A stretch of DNA of 64,000 bases, from NCBI RefSeq assembly GCF_000524195.1, contig NW_020170388.1:625402-689401 (forward strand), given 5' to 3'. How positions within the stretch are numbered: the first letter of the stretch is position 1; every line of letters starts with the position of its first letter. Shown piece by piece: positions 12,704-24,763 of this stretch. A model generated the notes under the pieces. That model did not search any database and was not told the DNA's origin. It saw only the letters and a list, made by a program, of their open reading frames with translations. This stretch comes from Echinococcus granulosus (Eukaryota > Platyhelminthes > Cestoda > Cyclophyllidea > Taeniidae). The translations under genes and the position numbers were made by a program.

Positions 12704-13520
12704 TGCAATTTTTTCGAATTTCGTGGGCTCTTAAGGTTCCGTCTTTGCGTTTCCGCTAGGTGACATGGCTTCCGGACCATGTTAGTAGCACCCCAGCCCT
12801 TTCCTACGTCGGCGGTACACTTTCCGTCCTAGCATTGTGACTTCTTCCGGCTTTAGGAGAAAATCGGGGTACTAAAATGATGGCAGTTAAAAGCAAAACC
12901 AATCTTAATGGGAAATTGCTCCGATTTTTTTTGCTGAATGGTAAACCTTAGCGTGAAGGAAGAGGGGCATATGCTATGGATAGGGAGAATTTATGACGAC
13001 CTTTGACAGAAGTGCTGAAATTGACGTCTACCCTTGGCCACTACCCCAATCACATGGTCTGCAGGAATGTTAATAACAAGTGAAGCGACGCTTGCCGTAA
13101 ACCATCTGAAAAGCTATTTATGGAGTTGTCTACGGTACCTGTATGAAGATGTAAATTTGATGAACAGGCGATACCTCCTTCTCCTTTCACATAGCTGCAT
13201 GGAACTGAGGTAGATGTGGGTGGGCAGCACTGAAGTGAGACCAAATTAGCGAGGAGGAATGGGGAAAAAACCCCATTCTTACATAACCATTTTAAAATTT
13301 GTCTTTTATTAAATGAATCCGCTTTATGGCCAGCGTTCTTACCACTAGCGGAGGACATACGGGATGGATAGCCCATTCCTCCCTCCTCCAATGCAGTTAC
13401 CAAACAGGACAAAACACCAGATATAGCAGAATTACCGAGAGGGACCGGTGACTTTGCCGCCAGATATATTATCATCTGAACGCAAATTCAATGATTGGGG
13501 CGGTCAGTGGGTTTGTAACC
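12704..13520 (+). mobile_element. TRIM-like LTR element, 3'-truncated copy P2
   Basis: The left LTR is about 12704-12878 with GACATGGCTTCCGGACCATG. The primer site follows at 12881 as TGGCAGTTAA, a diverged form. The interior is colinear with P1 and P3 up to about 13520, after which family sequence stops and no right LTR is found. The 141-codon minus frame (13050-13475) is antisense to this interior and is not conserved in other copies. Confidence 0.7.
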
Positions 13521-15128
13521 TTGAGAGGAAGTATGAGCTTAATATGTTTGCATTGAGCTCAGTCTAGTTGAATTCCACCATAGCAGTCGTGTTTGACTGT
13601 TATTTCTCCTAGAGAAAACGTGGATCAGTAAAAGTTTAGTACTGTCGACAAGTTCTACTTTCAATCACTTGACACTAGAAAATCTCAAATCTCAAAAGGA
13701 CTGCAAAAAGGCACAGCATTAGCACCAATTAAACAAGTACTTGATTGTGCTCAGTGAGTCAATGATTCAGCACAGATTAACTGCGCACTTTGTTGTGTTA
13801 CTTGGGGCCTCTACTCCCTTATCTCACACCTTCCGGACAGATTTTGTTAATCATGAAATTACATGCATTCATAGTTTTCTTTACCCACATTCCACATTCA
13901 TCATGTCCCACATGAATCTTAAGGCATCAAAATTTATAAGGTGACATGTGTTGTCATCAGGTTTAAAGCATTCCAGCTACTTTAAAACGAAATCTTTCAA
14001 TCTAATCTTTGAAGGCACAAGGTGCTTCGACAGTTTGCCTTCATCTGATTAAATTGTCAAAGAAGAAATCTACCTCTTTTGGAGCAGAGTTAATGCTCAA
14101 AACTCATTCTGTTTAAGCTCAATCTCAAACATTTTCCCACAATTTCCACTAGCTGCCGCAGCCAGCTTTTTTATTTATTTGTTTTGGTCAATGAACTGTA
14201 ACACCTACTTTGTAGACAAGACGTGGATAAAGCCGTCTTATGTCCTTAAGTGGTATATCTGGTTATTTTATTATTGCTCTAATCCCTAAAAACTACGATT
14301 AAGTTTAACATCTACATTTCAAACCTTTCAAAGTTTCCAATTGCTTTGATTCGGGGCGAATTAAATTTAAGGTTTAGACTGCTTACAACCAGTGAGTTGC
14401 TTTTTATCAAGACTCTGGGCTTACTAAATCACCGACAAAGGTGATTCTACTTGGCTCAAGGCCTCACTGCCCAAAACCACCCTGTTTTGAAGTCAGTCTA
14501 AGACTTGGTAAAAAAACCTCGCTTCGGAGCTGAGTCAAGAGATATTGGATGCAGTTTTTTTAGTTACTGGCACGATACCTAACATAGGGAATTTCTTTGG
14601 TCAAGAAAGTCAGTCGAATCATATAAAACCCCACTTAAGCGAGTCAAGTGCTGGTCCATGGTAGTGCTTAGCCCTAAACACTTTTTTCCGAATGAGGCTA
14701 CATAAATTTTGCCATTTCCTTGTTTTAAAAGAATTGCTAAAATTTTGACTGTGACAGCACAAAGTGGATCATTTTAGTGACCAAATTTTTGTTTTGTTCG
14801 GAAAACTGCAAAATAATAAAAGAGATTTTAGTTTTCCTTAGGAAGCCTGAGATTATTCAGCCACAACTCCTTTAACCTTCTCTCTGATGTTTTGTTATTT
14901 TATTTCGCTTGGGGTGACTGCAGGAAGCTGTAAAAATGGGAGAATTCAAGATTGATTTTAGTACCTCAAAGTGGATTTTAGACTCGAAATAAGATTGCTT
15001 TATTCGACTGGGTATGATGCGACAGTCCCTTTAATTGTGGGTAACGTTTGTTGCCGCTCAGATGTGTATGGCAAAGTTGAATGTTTCTTCAAACATGTGG
15101 ATAAAACGGAATACGTTGCATGCTTGTT
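13521..15128. other. Intergenic, nothing seen
   Basis: AT-rich sequence without a supportable gene, RNA or repeat. Short frames (13741-13944, 14971-15198) lack splice or domain support. Confidence 0.5.
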
Positions 15129-16050
15129 TGATTACTTAGTCATCCGAATCGCTATTGTACTTCAGCTAAGAGTCATGGCCTCCGGACCGTGCCAGTAGAC
15201 CTTAGCCCTTTTGTAGGTCTGTAAGACTAGAGGTGTTTCAAAGGTGGTAGCTGAAAGCAAACCGGGTTTTAAAAGGCAAATGCGCTGTTTTCTACTTCTG
15301 AATGCTAAACCCCTACATGACGGATGAAGGACATGTGCTGTAAATAGAAAAATCGGCTACGACCCCCTAATATAAGGGTTGATATTCATGTCAACCTTCG
15401 GCAACTGCCCCAATCCCGTGTTGAGCTTAAAAGTTATCAACAAATGAAGTGGCACTAGCCATGAACCATCTAAAAAATATGTTATGGAGCTGTCTGCGTT
15501 GCCTGTATGAAAATATCGACTAAATAAACAAGAGTTACCTCCTCCACCTCTTACTGGCTGGCTAGAATCCAGACAGTTGTGTGGCTGAGCAGCACTGAAG
15601 TGGGAACAAAGTGGCTGGGAAGAATGAATTCAAAACATGGCCCCCATGAAACTATTTTCAACCCGCCCTTTATTAAATGACTCCACTTTTGGACCAGTGT
15701 TCCTACTACTAGTGATGAGCGTACGAGATGACCAGAGCCTTCCCCTTCCTCCGTACAGTTCCCATACGGGACAAAGCTCCGAATCCAACGGAATTGACAA
15801 GAGGGATTCGATAACCGGGACAGTTGGTTCGTGGGTGCTTTTTTCTTACAGTACCCGACTACGTTCAGATGGCTGACGCGATATGTTCACCAAGGGGAGA
15901 GTAACAGGCACAGTATTCAAAAGAAGGCAACTATGCCGTACCTTGACTATTTGTTTGGCTGGACTTTTTGATCACGCCATTTTACTTCCGCTAGATGGTA
16001 TGGTCTCCGAAAACCACGTCAGTAGCCCCTCAGCTGCTCTATACATTAAA
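15129..16050 (+). mobile_element. TRIM-like LTR element, copy P3
   Basis: The left LTR begins TGATTACTTAG at 15129 but has lost its middle. The primer site at 15245-15254 reads TGGTAGCTGA, the cleanest in the plus-strand copies. The interior is colinear with P1. The right LTR starts at 15944 (TTGACTATT) and contains GGTATGGTCTCC and CAGTAGCCCCTCAGC before it becomes unrecognisable near 16050. Confidence 0.75.
15245..15254 (+). promoter_or_regulatory. Primer-binding-site-like sequence (initiator Met tRNA)
   Basis: TGGTAGCTGA directly after the 5' LTR of copy P3. The 3' end of eukaryotic initiator Met tRNA reads ...CTGCTACCA, whose complement is TGGTAGCAG, so 8 of the first 9 bases pair. The same TGGTAGC is found at this place in copies M2 (20634-20640, complement) and M3 (28298-28304, complement). 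Confidence 0.6.
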
Positions 16051-17162
16051 AAGACCTGAAACGCAAGAGAAAAATTGGAAAATGTATAATAACCTTACAT
16101 TAAGATTAGTCTGGTAAGAGAAGGCTTCAGTACTAATTAGAATTTTGTAATATATGAAGCCTTTTGTACAATTTTAAGTTGGCAACTGTGCACTTAGCAA
16201 AATGACGCATCTTCTCAGTTCTTTTCTTATTTCCTTGAACAACAGCCAAAAATCTTTTGAAAAAGAAAACTAATCATCGACCTGACTTTTAAAGCCTTTA
16301 GACCAACTCATAGGCTAACTACGGAGCAGTAAGTGCAGGCTCAAAAACCGTTCTTAGGGAATCACACTCTCTTTGGTTAGACCAACTCAAGCCTCACTAA
16401 TTCTCTCCAAACGGACCCTTAAAATAGAAAAAAAAACAATGAATGTCCACATATGTGGATTATTCTTTATGTATATGCTCTGGCTAATACAGCGAGGTAC
16501 CCTTTCACTCTCCTACTATTGCAATCTGTCAGGTATATGAATATATTTGCATAATTCATCCTGGGGACCTCACTTGACACGGGGTAATGCATACTAATAA
16601 ATGCATTACCAAGCTTGACAGCCACGCCTCACATGAGTCATTAAGGGGGACAAATATCTTCCCTACCCCACTCTTTCACACTCATTTGCCAAGGTGAGAC
16701 GGGAGAAAATGTTTGGAGGAAACTTAAAGCTTTTAAGGTGATGAAGCACGACAGTTTTTCCGGTGTCTTAGACACCTCTTTTTCTCATACATATGTGCAG
16801 TTAGTGATATCGCCAGCTAGTTACCATAGTTCCCGGTGTTGGATACATGCGAAAGACTCCCTCGGCTGAGAAATGAGACAAATATAAAGTTTCTATTTTA
16901 TCTACCAGTTTTGGTGAATAGATGGATTTATTAAAGCAAACTTTCATTAAGCAGAAAAACAGGAACTGACTAACCATAAGTTTTTCCAAGTATTTAAATG
17001 TACAGTAACGAGTTTTCAAAGGCTGGCCAAATTCTCCATCCTTTAATTATTTTTTGTACGCTTGCAGTGTCTGCTTGATTCATTGAATTTTGGGGTATTT
17101 TCCTTTTGATATATTGTAATTACTCAGATAAGAGGGACCAATGCGAAGCAAAATAGCCCGTC
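16051..17162. other. Intergenic, one hairpin, no gene seen
   Basis: AT-rich. At 16583-16610 there is a perfect 10-bp inverted repeat (GGTAATGCAT, 8-nt loop, ATGCATTACC). Nothing else supportable. Confidence 0.5.
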
Positions 17163-17320
17163 TTAAGGACCATTTGCTACTTGATCTTTTTCCAATGCAT
17201 GAAAGGGCAGGTAAGTCAGTATTTTAGGTAATTTGAGCAAATGAAGACTAAAAAGCTCTGAGAGAAAATGTGCACGATTGAAAAGTTGGTCTTCTGTGGC
17301 ATAGCCTAGGTTTCTTTTGG
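17163..17320 (-). CDS. Candidate terminal coding exon, unrecognised gene
   Basis: On the minus strand a strong pyrimidine-rich acceptor (CATTCTTGTCTTTAG) precedes 17320. The following frame (two bases, then 51 codons) runs to a TAA at 17163-17165 and reads like a helical protein end, with NLGYATEDQLFNRAHFLSEL early in it and ALEKDQVANGP at the end. It is phase-compatible with the candidate exon at 22281-22354 (one base left there, two needed here). I do not recognise a family. Short frames of this size occur by chance, so this is a hypothesis. Confidence 0.3.
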
Positions 17321-19839
17321 CTAAAGACAAGAATGAGGACAGCTCCAAGAAGATGCTCATTTTTAACAATAATGAATCATCCTGCAGATTTTGATGACCT
17401 CCTCCGCAATGGTACGTTTATAAGCCAACGGCAATTAGGATAACATCGAGTTTTTAAAAAGCCAATTACTCATTGCGATATGGTGAGGACCTTCTTAGGT
17501 CCGGCTCCAATTCGTTTGCTTTAGTGGGAGTAAAGCGAGCACCTAAAACCTTCAAAACTCCTGACATGCAGAGCTAACAGTTTCCTTCTATGAAGCTGCA
17601 TCGTAGTATTTAACCAGTAAAATACTAATAATTGTTTACCTAAAGTGGGTACAGTTAAAGTGCCCCTGGAATACTTCTACAGTTATTTTCGAATGCATTA
17701 CAGGACACAAAAGCGTGGGAGGAACTTAAAAATGACCGAGGCACTACTTTCGTGGGAAGTATAAACATGTTTCAAAGCCACCCAGTGAGCCAGCCGAATC
17801 ACAGGAGACTGTAAGTACCCGATCAACATTAATAGCATTCTACCGCAGACTGTCGCATGCCTCCCACGCTAAATGCTTTCTCGTGATTCGTGATTCACAT
17901 CAACATCAGTGTGAAATATAGTGACCTTACTTTGGGAGAACGTCTATCAAAAATAATTTAACGTTTCCGGAGGCGTGTTAGTCACCAGGTCCGAGTATAA
18001 TCGAGTGTATAAAGACACGTAATTCATTAGGCCTTCTCCCTTATCCAAACTCACCACAGATTTAACTTGAATTTCGCGTAAGAGCACAAATATATAGAAA
18101 TATAGAAAAAAACTTTATTGGGGGTGATTTTTAAACAGGTTCATGTTGACCGATGCCCTACACCAAATCCCCCCAACGTCGTGTCATATCCGGATTAGGA
18201 GCAAAGTGAAATCATAATTTTCACTTAAATAGCGGTTTGTATTCAATGCATTATATCAACTTAAGCATAAATAAGGTATTGTGCTAAAATACCCATCTAT
18301 GTGATTATACGGGAATTACTTGTGGGACAACAGGGAGTCTATTTAAAAAGGCCAAATGTAGATTCCAAAGATGGAATTTAGGAATCTTCAGCATAGGCTT
18401 TCCATCTTTGATATTTGGGGGTGGTATCCAACCCATAAAATCATTATTTTTTGACTTTTAAATCGGGCTTGATTTTTATTGCCACCTTTGCGGTACCTGA
18501 GTCCTTCCTGAATACGATATGTGTGCATGGGTCTAGGTGCAATATCATGATGAAAGTAAAGAAGGTTTGGAAGGTTGCTAAGTTAGAAGACATGCAAAGA
18601 ACCCCAAAGTGGTGGCCAAAAATGTGGAAACCAAAGAGTTTGCACATTTAAAAAGACAAATGCTATCCTGTTGCAAAGATTTTATTTTCTTTTTTACGCC
18701 TACAGCAACAAAGCTGGTGCTGTGTAAGTCTACCCTGAAATCAGGATCAAGGCTCATGTATTTGTTACTTTCAAGACATGGAGACATATAATCCCATAGA
18801 TGATGCCTCATCGCTTTGCGTCCGATGGATTCAGAGTTGCGGCTGCTTTAGCAATCCCTTAGCTGTAATGCACTGATTATGCACCGCTTAAGGCGGAGTC
18901 GGTGCGCCACAAGGAGTGGACTTTATGCTTAAGTAACTACAAACCTTTAATAAAGCACAGTCATTTGTCAAAATACACTATGCCAATTCGCCTTTGTCAC
19001 CCTGGCCTCATTTAAATGCCGCAGCTCCATGCGGCTTCTTGAAGTGGTTAAGGTGTGGCTTTTAGCTGTTTGAAAATTTATCATGTGAATGCCGCCTAGG
19101 CAGTTTTATAACGTTCCAACTTAACGTGTCAAACACGATCGAATGCGAAATGTGATGGTATCACAAATTTTTTTAAGTGAAAGCTAGCATACGAGCTTCG
19201 AGTATCCATTCACACGTCAACTCAAATAATTTGCGTTAGTGGACCGTAAATAATTCCCTTAACCTCCCATAACTCAGATACATATAACAAAAGTTGGTAT
19301 TAAGTCAAATTTATTACAACTATAGTTTTCATTGACTCCATGGAAATTTTAGAACTTAGTCATTAAAGGAAGATTAAAGAATGATGAGATTTCTTCGTAG
19401 AAACGTATCGGATTCGGAACATTTGCTTGTAGTTAGTAAATAGAGAAGATGCATAATCTTGACATTTTGTTAGGAAATTTTCAACTTTTTAAATAATTAT
19501 TACTTTGGGCATTTGAAACCGCCCAAAGCTGGGAAAATTTTGCCGAAAAATGAAACAGCTGGAACACACAAACATATGGTACAGACCTTTGATGTGACTT
19601 CTAAAAATAAACTTGTTGGTCATTAGCAAATAGTCCAAAAGTCTTTCCGAAGGTATATAAACCTTATTCTACTGAGTGATGACGTAAGAGCAAAGATTAA
19701 GCACTGAGAACAAGACTATGACATCAGCTTCTATTAAAACAGGAAAATGTAATGCTTCATTAAAGTTTGTATTTCAAAACTGTTGAGGAGTCTAGGACAA
19801 TCAACGTCGTTTTATGGTAGTTGCAATCATTATAAGTAG
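17321..19839. other. No gene seen (possible intron of a minus-strand gene)
   Basis: AT-rich. Overlapping open frames of 60-77 codons at 18444-18811 exist on both strands without splice or domain support. A decayed repeat may lie at 18820-19050. Nothing firm. Confidence 0.45.
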
Positions 19840-20826
19840 TGTCCTAAGTCTTTTTTGAAGACAAATAAAGACATGAGCAGAATATGTTGCAGAAGTACAG
19901 AAGGGCTGAAGGTTTCATTGACTTGGTACAAAGGTGATGCCGCCCCTTGGAAGTTCAGATGTCGAAAACCTAAGTGCCCGCAAAACCAAAACGAACAGTT
20001 AAGCTAATAATCGAGGTAAAATAAAGCCTTCTTTCTTTTGGACCCTCGCCTCTGGAGCTAATCTTAATCAACCTTCCCAGTCGGCCACGACATCGTAGTT
20101 GATGCTGTATGAAAACATCCACGAATCAACCGTGTCGGTCATCAAAATACGTGCAACTAAAGTGATACCTGAATGCCGTGTCATTGATGCCTATTAACAA
20201 TTTCACTAAATCTGGAGTTTTGTCCTGTTTGGAAACTGTATTAGGGGAAGGAAAAGGGATTGTTTTCGCCCATCGATAGTGCTGTCCAGCCATTTGTCTA
20301 CCTTGTTTCTATCCAGCTAGTGGAGAGATAAAAAGGGAATCGAGTGTTTACTTTGCTGATATTTTCGCACAGGTGCCGGAGACAGATCCGTAAGGGAACT
20401 TTTCAGGGTATTTTACGACCACAGATGTTGTCACTTCAGTTGTTAAGAGCATTTCTCCAGCCCACAAGACTGGAGCGTTTGCCAAAGGCCGACAAGATTA
20501 TCAACCCTTTTGCTGGAGGTCCTTACAGATTCTCCCATCTGCTGCACGTAGTCTTCTTTCTTCACGATAAGGTTTGGCGCTCATAGATGGAAATCAGGGT
20601 ATCTGTCCCTTAGGGTTGGGTTCACTTTTCATTGCTACCAATGTAGAGCCTCGGGTCTTTCCCTAAGACGATTGAAGGTATGGTACTAGGGCAGAATATG
20701 CATTGACGACGCACAGAAGGGGTGGGAGGCTACAGGCCTTGCCTAGAGGCCATGCTACTTGTTGGAAGAACAAAAGGCGAAGCCTCAAGTACCCGCAAAG
20801 TCAAAACAGAGTTAAATAAGTCATCA
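19840..20826 (-). mobile_element. TRIM-like LTR element, reference copy M2
   Basis: The clearest copy. The 5' LTR is 20642-20826 (185 bp on the minus strand, starting TGATGACTTATTTAAC and ending CTCTACA). One base later comes TGGTAGCAATGAAAAG, the primer site (20631-20640). The 3' LTR begins at about 20013, giving an interior of about 628 bp. It carries no long conserved ORF; the 80-codon plus frame inside it is antisense. Length about 1 kb in total. No integrase, protease or reverse transcriptase is encoded, so it is non-autonomous. Confidence 0.8.
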
Positions 20827-22236
20827 AAGTACTACATATGTACCATTTTTGTAAGAAATACTAAAGTATAGTAGTTTGAAGCCACTGAAATTAAAGATGC
20901 TGAAGGATTAATACGTCATGTCACACGATACGGGGCAGGACTTGGAGACTTGAGCCAAGTCTTATGCCGCGATATTTGAAGCCTGAGCACATGAAATCAA
21001 TGAGGGCTTGCATAGGCCAATCTAGAGCTAAATCGAGCCTATTTCTGTTGCCGAATCATTGTCGCCTTGTCCTTGACACCTTATCCTCCATCTCAATTAA
21101 TCAGTGGCATTCAGCAGTAATAAAGGATAGGAGAGAATAAATCAAGATCTTTTCCCAGTTGTTAAGAATCGTTGATGATTGCCTTAAGTTCGGGACATAT
21201 TCCACGTAATTCACAAGCAAATCACTTGTTGTTAGGGCAGTTTGTATTGTATTAAGCTATTTTAAATAATTGTCCTGTGTAGAGTAATTTCCTGGAATCT
21301 CGTCGTTCTGATTTCATTCCACACTAGCTTCTTATTGCCATTTTATTACTGCTTTATCCCCAAATTCGTGCGACTTAGGAAAGTAAGGTTATTGCAAATG
21401 GCAAAAATCGAGAAATTCCTAAAACGCTTGTTTGGTGATCTCTTGAGAGACCTTTTTTTTCTATGCTAATTTCATAATTAACTAGGCAATTTATGCAGAC
21501 ACCAGCATCTCTTGAAGCGTCAACGAAAGAAATCGCATTCTTTGTAATGAGTAAAAGGAGTCGGGAATATCCCACTGCGCTATTGCCCTTGCAGCGCCAG
21601 AAATGCTTCAAAATAAGTAGGGTTTATGCGTCGCGACGCAGATCTAATAGAGTTGACTGTTAGCATGGGGGGTAAGGGCCGAGCCCTAGGCTATAGAGAC
21701 TCCCGAGATTATAAAAGTCTGGGAAGAAAAATATTCATGCGCTTTATTGTAAAATTGGCTGTTCAAAGCATAAAGAATACTGTAAATGCTAAAAGGTTTA
21801 GAAGCCCTGTAATTTAAGCGGCACGGCTTGTGTGATATGGAGTCAATCAAGAGTTGTTGCTAGAAAAGAACTTCTGCCACCACGCTATTGACCAACTGTC
21901 AACCATTCCTCACCAACCTATTAGCTGGGGTCGTTTATATTATAAAACAGTGTCCTAACTGACCCCATTTTACTGAGAAAAGGACTTCCGCAAGTTGACA
22001 TTAATGGTTTAATCTACACCAGAAAATACGATTGTAGTCTTAAAAACGAGACCGTGAGAGTGGTAACACAACACGACAACGGAGTTTATTCTAATAAGTA
22101 GATATGTCTCCTTTTGTATACCGACAAGAATTCGAAATGTCTGATTGACGTCCACCGCAGCCTTTCAAGTACTCACGCTAGTGTCCAGATTTTAGTGCCT
22201 CTAACCTTCACACCTGCGTTCCCCCACTGGAAGGCA
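20827..22236. other. Intergenic or intronic, nothing supportable
   Basis: AT-rich. Contains a perfect 14-bp palindrome TGCGTCGCGACGCA at about 21627-21640. No supported gene. Confidence 0.5.
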
Positions 22237-22280
22237 TCAACAAATTTCGTTACCCGCACCACCTGGTTCCAATGACTCAC

Positions 22281-22354
22281 GCTCTCTGACTGTCATTAAC
22301 ATTTCGCTTGGGTAGGCCGAAATCAGCACCGGTGTTTGCTGAACCTTCTCGGCT
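22281..22354 (-). CDS. Candidate internal coding exon, unrecognised gene
   Basis: On the minus strand an acceptor with a good pyrimidine tract (TATGTCTGTCTTTTTAG) is followed by 74 bases and a strong GTGAGT donor. One frame reads (x)AEKVQQTPVLISAYPSEM and continues to ...TVRE with one base left over, which fits the phase of the candidate exon at 17163-17320. If not spliced, the frame runs on to a TGA at 22237-22239. A second frame is also open, so the reading is not certain. Confidence 0.28.
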
Positions 22355-22864
22355 CTAAAAAGACAGACATAGTAAATACCGGTTTTCCTCGCGGGTGCTA
22401 ATTATGATGCAAAAACCAGTGTAAACATCACATTTCTGAGCTAATTCTAGTGAATTTATGCAGAAAGATCATCAGTGAATAATGAATAAAGGCTCTTGAG
22501 CAGCATCTTAATCACCAAACAGAAATCTGAACCATAAAATGCTATTTCAGTAGAGACAGCATTTTCAGTCGTTTGATTACTTCGTTTAAATCGGACTTTC
22601 TTAAATTATTTCAATGGGTTTTTAACTCCCGCGTCCTAATGGAGCATGACATACCATTAAACTAGTTTCTAGTGGTTTATGGCATCAAGCAGATTTGTCT
22701 ATCGCTTCCAGTACATTTAATAGTTCAAAGTTGGACTGGACTTTGTTGGAATAGCTACACTTTTTAAGGAGAATTGTCGTGTCAATGTCAGTATCTGATT
22801 AGCCCTGTCAAATTCATCAAAGCAAATTAAAGTGATAAAAATTAAGTCGAAGATTTAAAACATC

Positions 22865-23030
22865 AGGTTATGCTGCAGCATCTTGAGCCCTCGGTGTGGT
22901 CACAATAAGCCAGAGTATTATGGAGGAGTACATTACTGACGTGAAGAAGGAGGGAAGGGAGGTGGAAACCGGCATGGGCCAAAGGCCATGCTGCAGAACA
23001 GAAGTCTAGGAGATTATAAAGTTAAAAGTA
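22865..23030 (-). mobile_element. Solo LTR of the TRIM-like family (minus)
   Basis: On the minus strand it contains GCAGCATGGCCTTTGGCCCATG and further blocks in LTR order, but no interior sequence of the family follows on either side. Diverged relative to the 7714-7899 copy. Confidence 0.5.
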
Positions 23031-23327
23031 CAAATTTATTTAATGCTCAACGCGAAAAATGAAACTGTTTACAACTACAGTGACTGAACGAGTAGAAGAA
23101 ACATTTGAGCAAATGAGTCTCTTTCACATGCCACCAGCCAACAGATGACGAGCAATAAGGTTCAAAGAATAATTCGCTTATTTCCCCAATGTCTAAGGCG
23201 AGTTATGTGACAACTAAACTGGCCTGTGATGAGACGTGGCTTTTATATTGCAGCGTTCGTTAGGAGAAAGATACTATCTTCGGCCACTCTCAAGCGACCT
23301 AATGCTCACAATCCCCACACCACTCAC

Positions 23328-23500
23328 TCCAAAGTTCCAAGGTACGGAACTCTTCATCTCCGCAAGACTATGTTTTTGGTGTGGGTATGATGATGGTGGT
23401 AGATTGAAGATTGAATTTCTCAATTGATGAAGGTCAAACCAATACAGCTTAGACCCATCTGCGCAATGCAACTGGTTACACTGAGCCTCTACGTTCAAGG
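23328..23500 (-). CDS. Candidate coding exon, unrecognised gene
   Basis: Minus-strand frame of more than 50 codons ending exactly at a GTGAGT donor (complement of 23322-23327), phase 0. It reads with balanced composition, e.g. CADGSKLYWFDLHQLRNS in the middle and ...SVPWNFG at the donor. The upstream acceptor is weak. A plus-strand frame at 23254-23341 (between TTGCAG and GTACGG) overlaps its 3' end and competes with it. It may belong with 22281-22354 and 17163-17320, but its phase 0 does not match the preferred frame of 22281-22354, so another exon would be needed between them. Confidence 0.28.
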
Positions 23501-24763
23501 CTCTGGAACCGCATTTAACTCATTCATGGAAGTACTAGGCGAGCTCACATCGGATTGTTCAGGTTCAGCCGATACTGTGACGTGAGGGTGGGTTCAGAAT
23601 AGGCGGATGGCAGTAGAGGGGACGATAAATGGTATCGAACCGACAGATTGGCGCATATTTACGTGTTATAATAAATGCATTTTACAAGCCTCTATCAGTT
23701 ATAACCGGTTATTGAGGTGAGTAACTTCCATAAATGAAAGAACCTTCGCGACTACTCAAAAATTTTAGTGTTATGGCAAACTATGGCAACTGCAGCATCT
23801 TAAGCCACATTCAACAAAACGTACTCCATTTATGTAGTACCACTTTTAAAAAGTTGTTTTATAGTGCTTGCTATTAAATTAGACCACGTAATGTAACAAG
23901 CTCAGTGCTTCCCTTTTTCAGCACAAACTTCATACTCTTTAAGCGCTCTGACAAGTTGGAAGAGGACCTTTTAATTGGTAGAGATAAATAAAGCGGTGCG
24001 GCTGTCACGATTTAGGTGGGTTTGGGGCGCGAATCCTTTTTAAGGGCCGAAAGCGTCCAATTTGTCACGGGGTCCATATTTGCTGACCATCCCTTACACA
24101 ATAATTCTTGAATGCATTTCTCCCCCCTTTCGGAAAGTTCTGCCCCCCTCACTCCCTCACTAACTGTTGTGACAACTTTCTAATTGAAAACATTTAGCAA
24201 CACTGTCCAGCTTCCAGTCATTCGGTATGTTTTTATGGAGAAGAAATTGTCCGAAACATTCTTCCTGAAATTGGATTGAACTGCTACTTCCACGTATTGG
24301 TTCAGATTAAAATATTTTATTTATGAAGGCCTCTAAAATACCATACTTGTACGCCGATGTTTACTTTTACTCATCGTTGACTACATGGGACTGAAGGTGA
24401 TATGGTTGAAACATTCTTGCTAATATCACTATCAGTGATCAGAAGCAGCCGAGGTCTCTAGACCAGTGGCCAAGGTAACCGAAATTTGCCCATAGGCCCT
24501 AACCTTACTGGGAGGGTCCACCTTTGTGTTTACTTCAGTTTCAAATTGTCAATGTGTTTAACTGTTTAATAGTGGCATTCGTGGTGATATCGGTCTAATG
24601 AACTTGAGGAAATTAAGCTGAAATATTATTTTGACGTGCGGCTATTTAGACTAACTCTATGAAAAATCGAATGTTTTAGTTGTTAGCTATGCGGAACTTT
24701 TAAGCCACCTAATATTATTCCAAAACAGCTTTTACAAAATCCGGAAGAATAAGAGCAGTACTT
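23501..24763. other. No gene seen
   Basis: AT-rich with a GC-richer patch near 23990-24080. No supported feature. Confidence 0.45.

Noticed and set aside
13050..13475. 141-codon minus-strand open frame
   Set aside because: Antisense to the interior of TRIM copy P2; not conserved among copies.
18881..18905. GCACCG ... AGTCGGTGC hairpin resembling the 3' end of a Cas9 tracrRNA
   Set aside because: Short match in eukaryotic DNA with no CRISPR repeats, cas genes or other tracrRNA parts; chance similarity.
21627..21640. 14-bp palindrome TGCGTCGCGACGCA
   Set aside because: Single short palindrome without repeats or partner site; expected occasionally by chance.
23254..23341. Plus-strand exon-like frame between TTGCAG and GTACGG
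   Set aside because: Overlaps a longer minus-strand frame ending at a stronger GTGAGT donor; only one is likely to be real.
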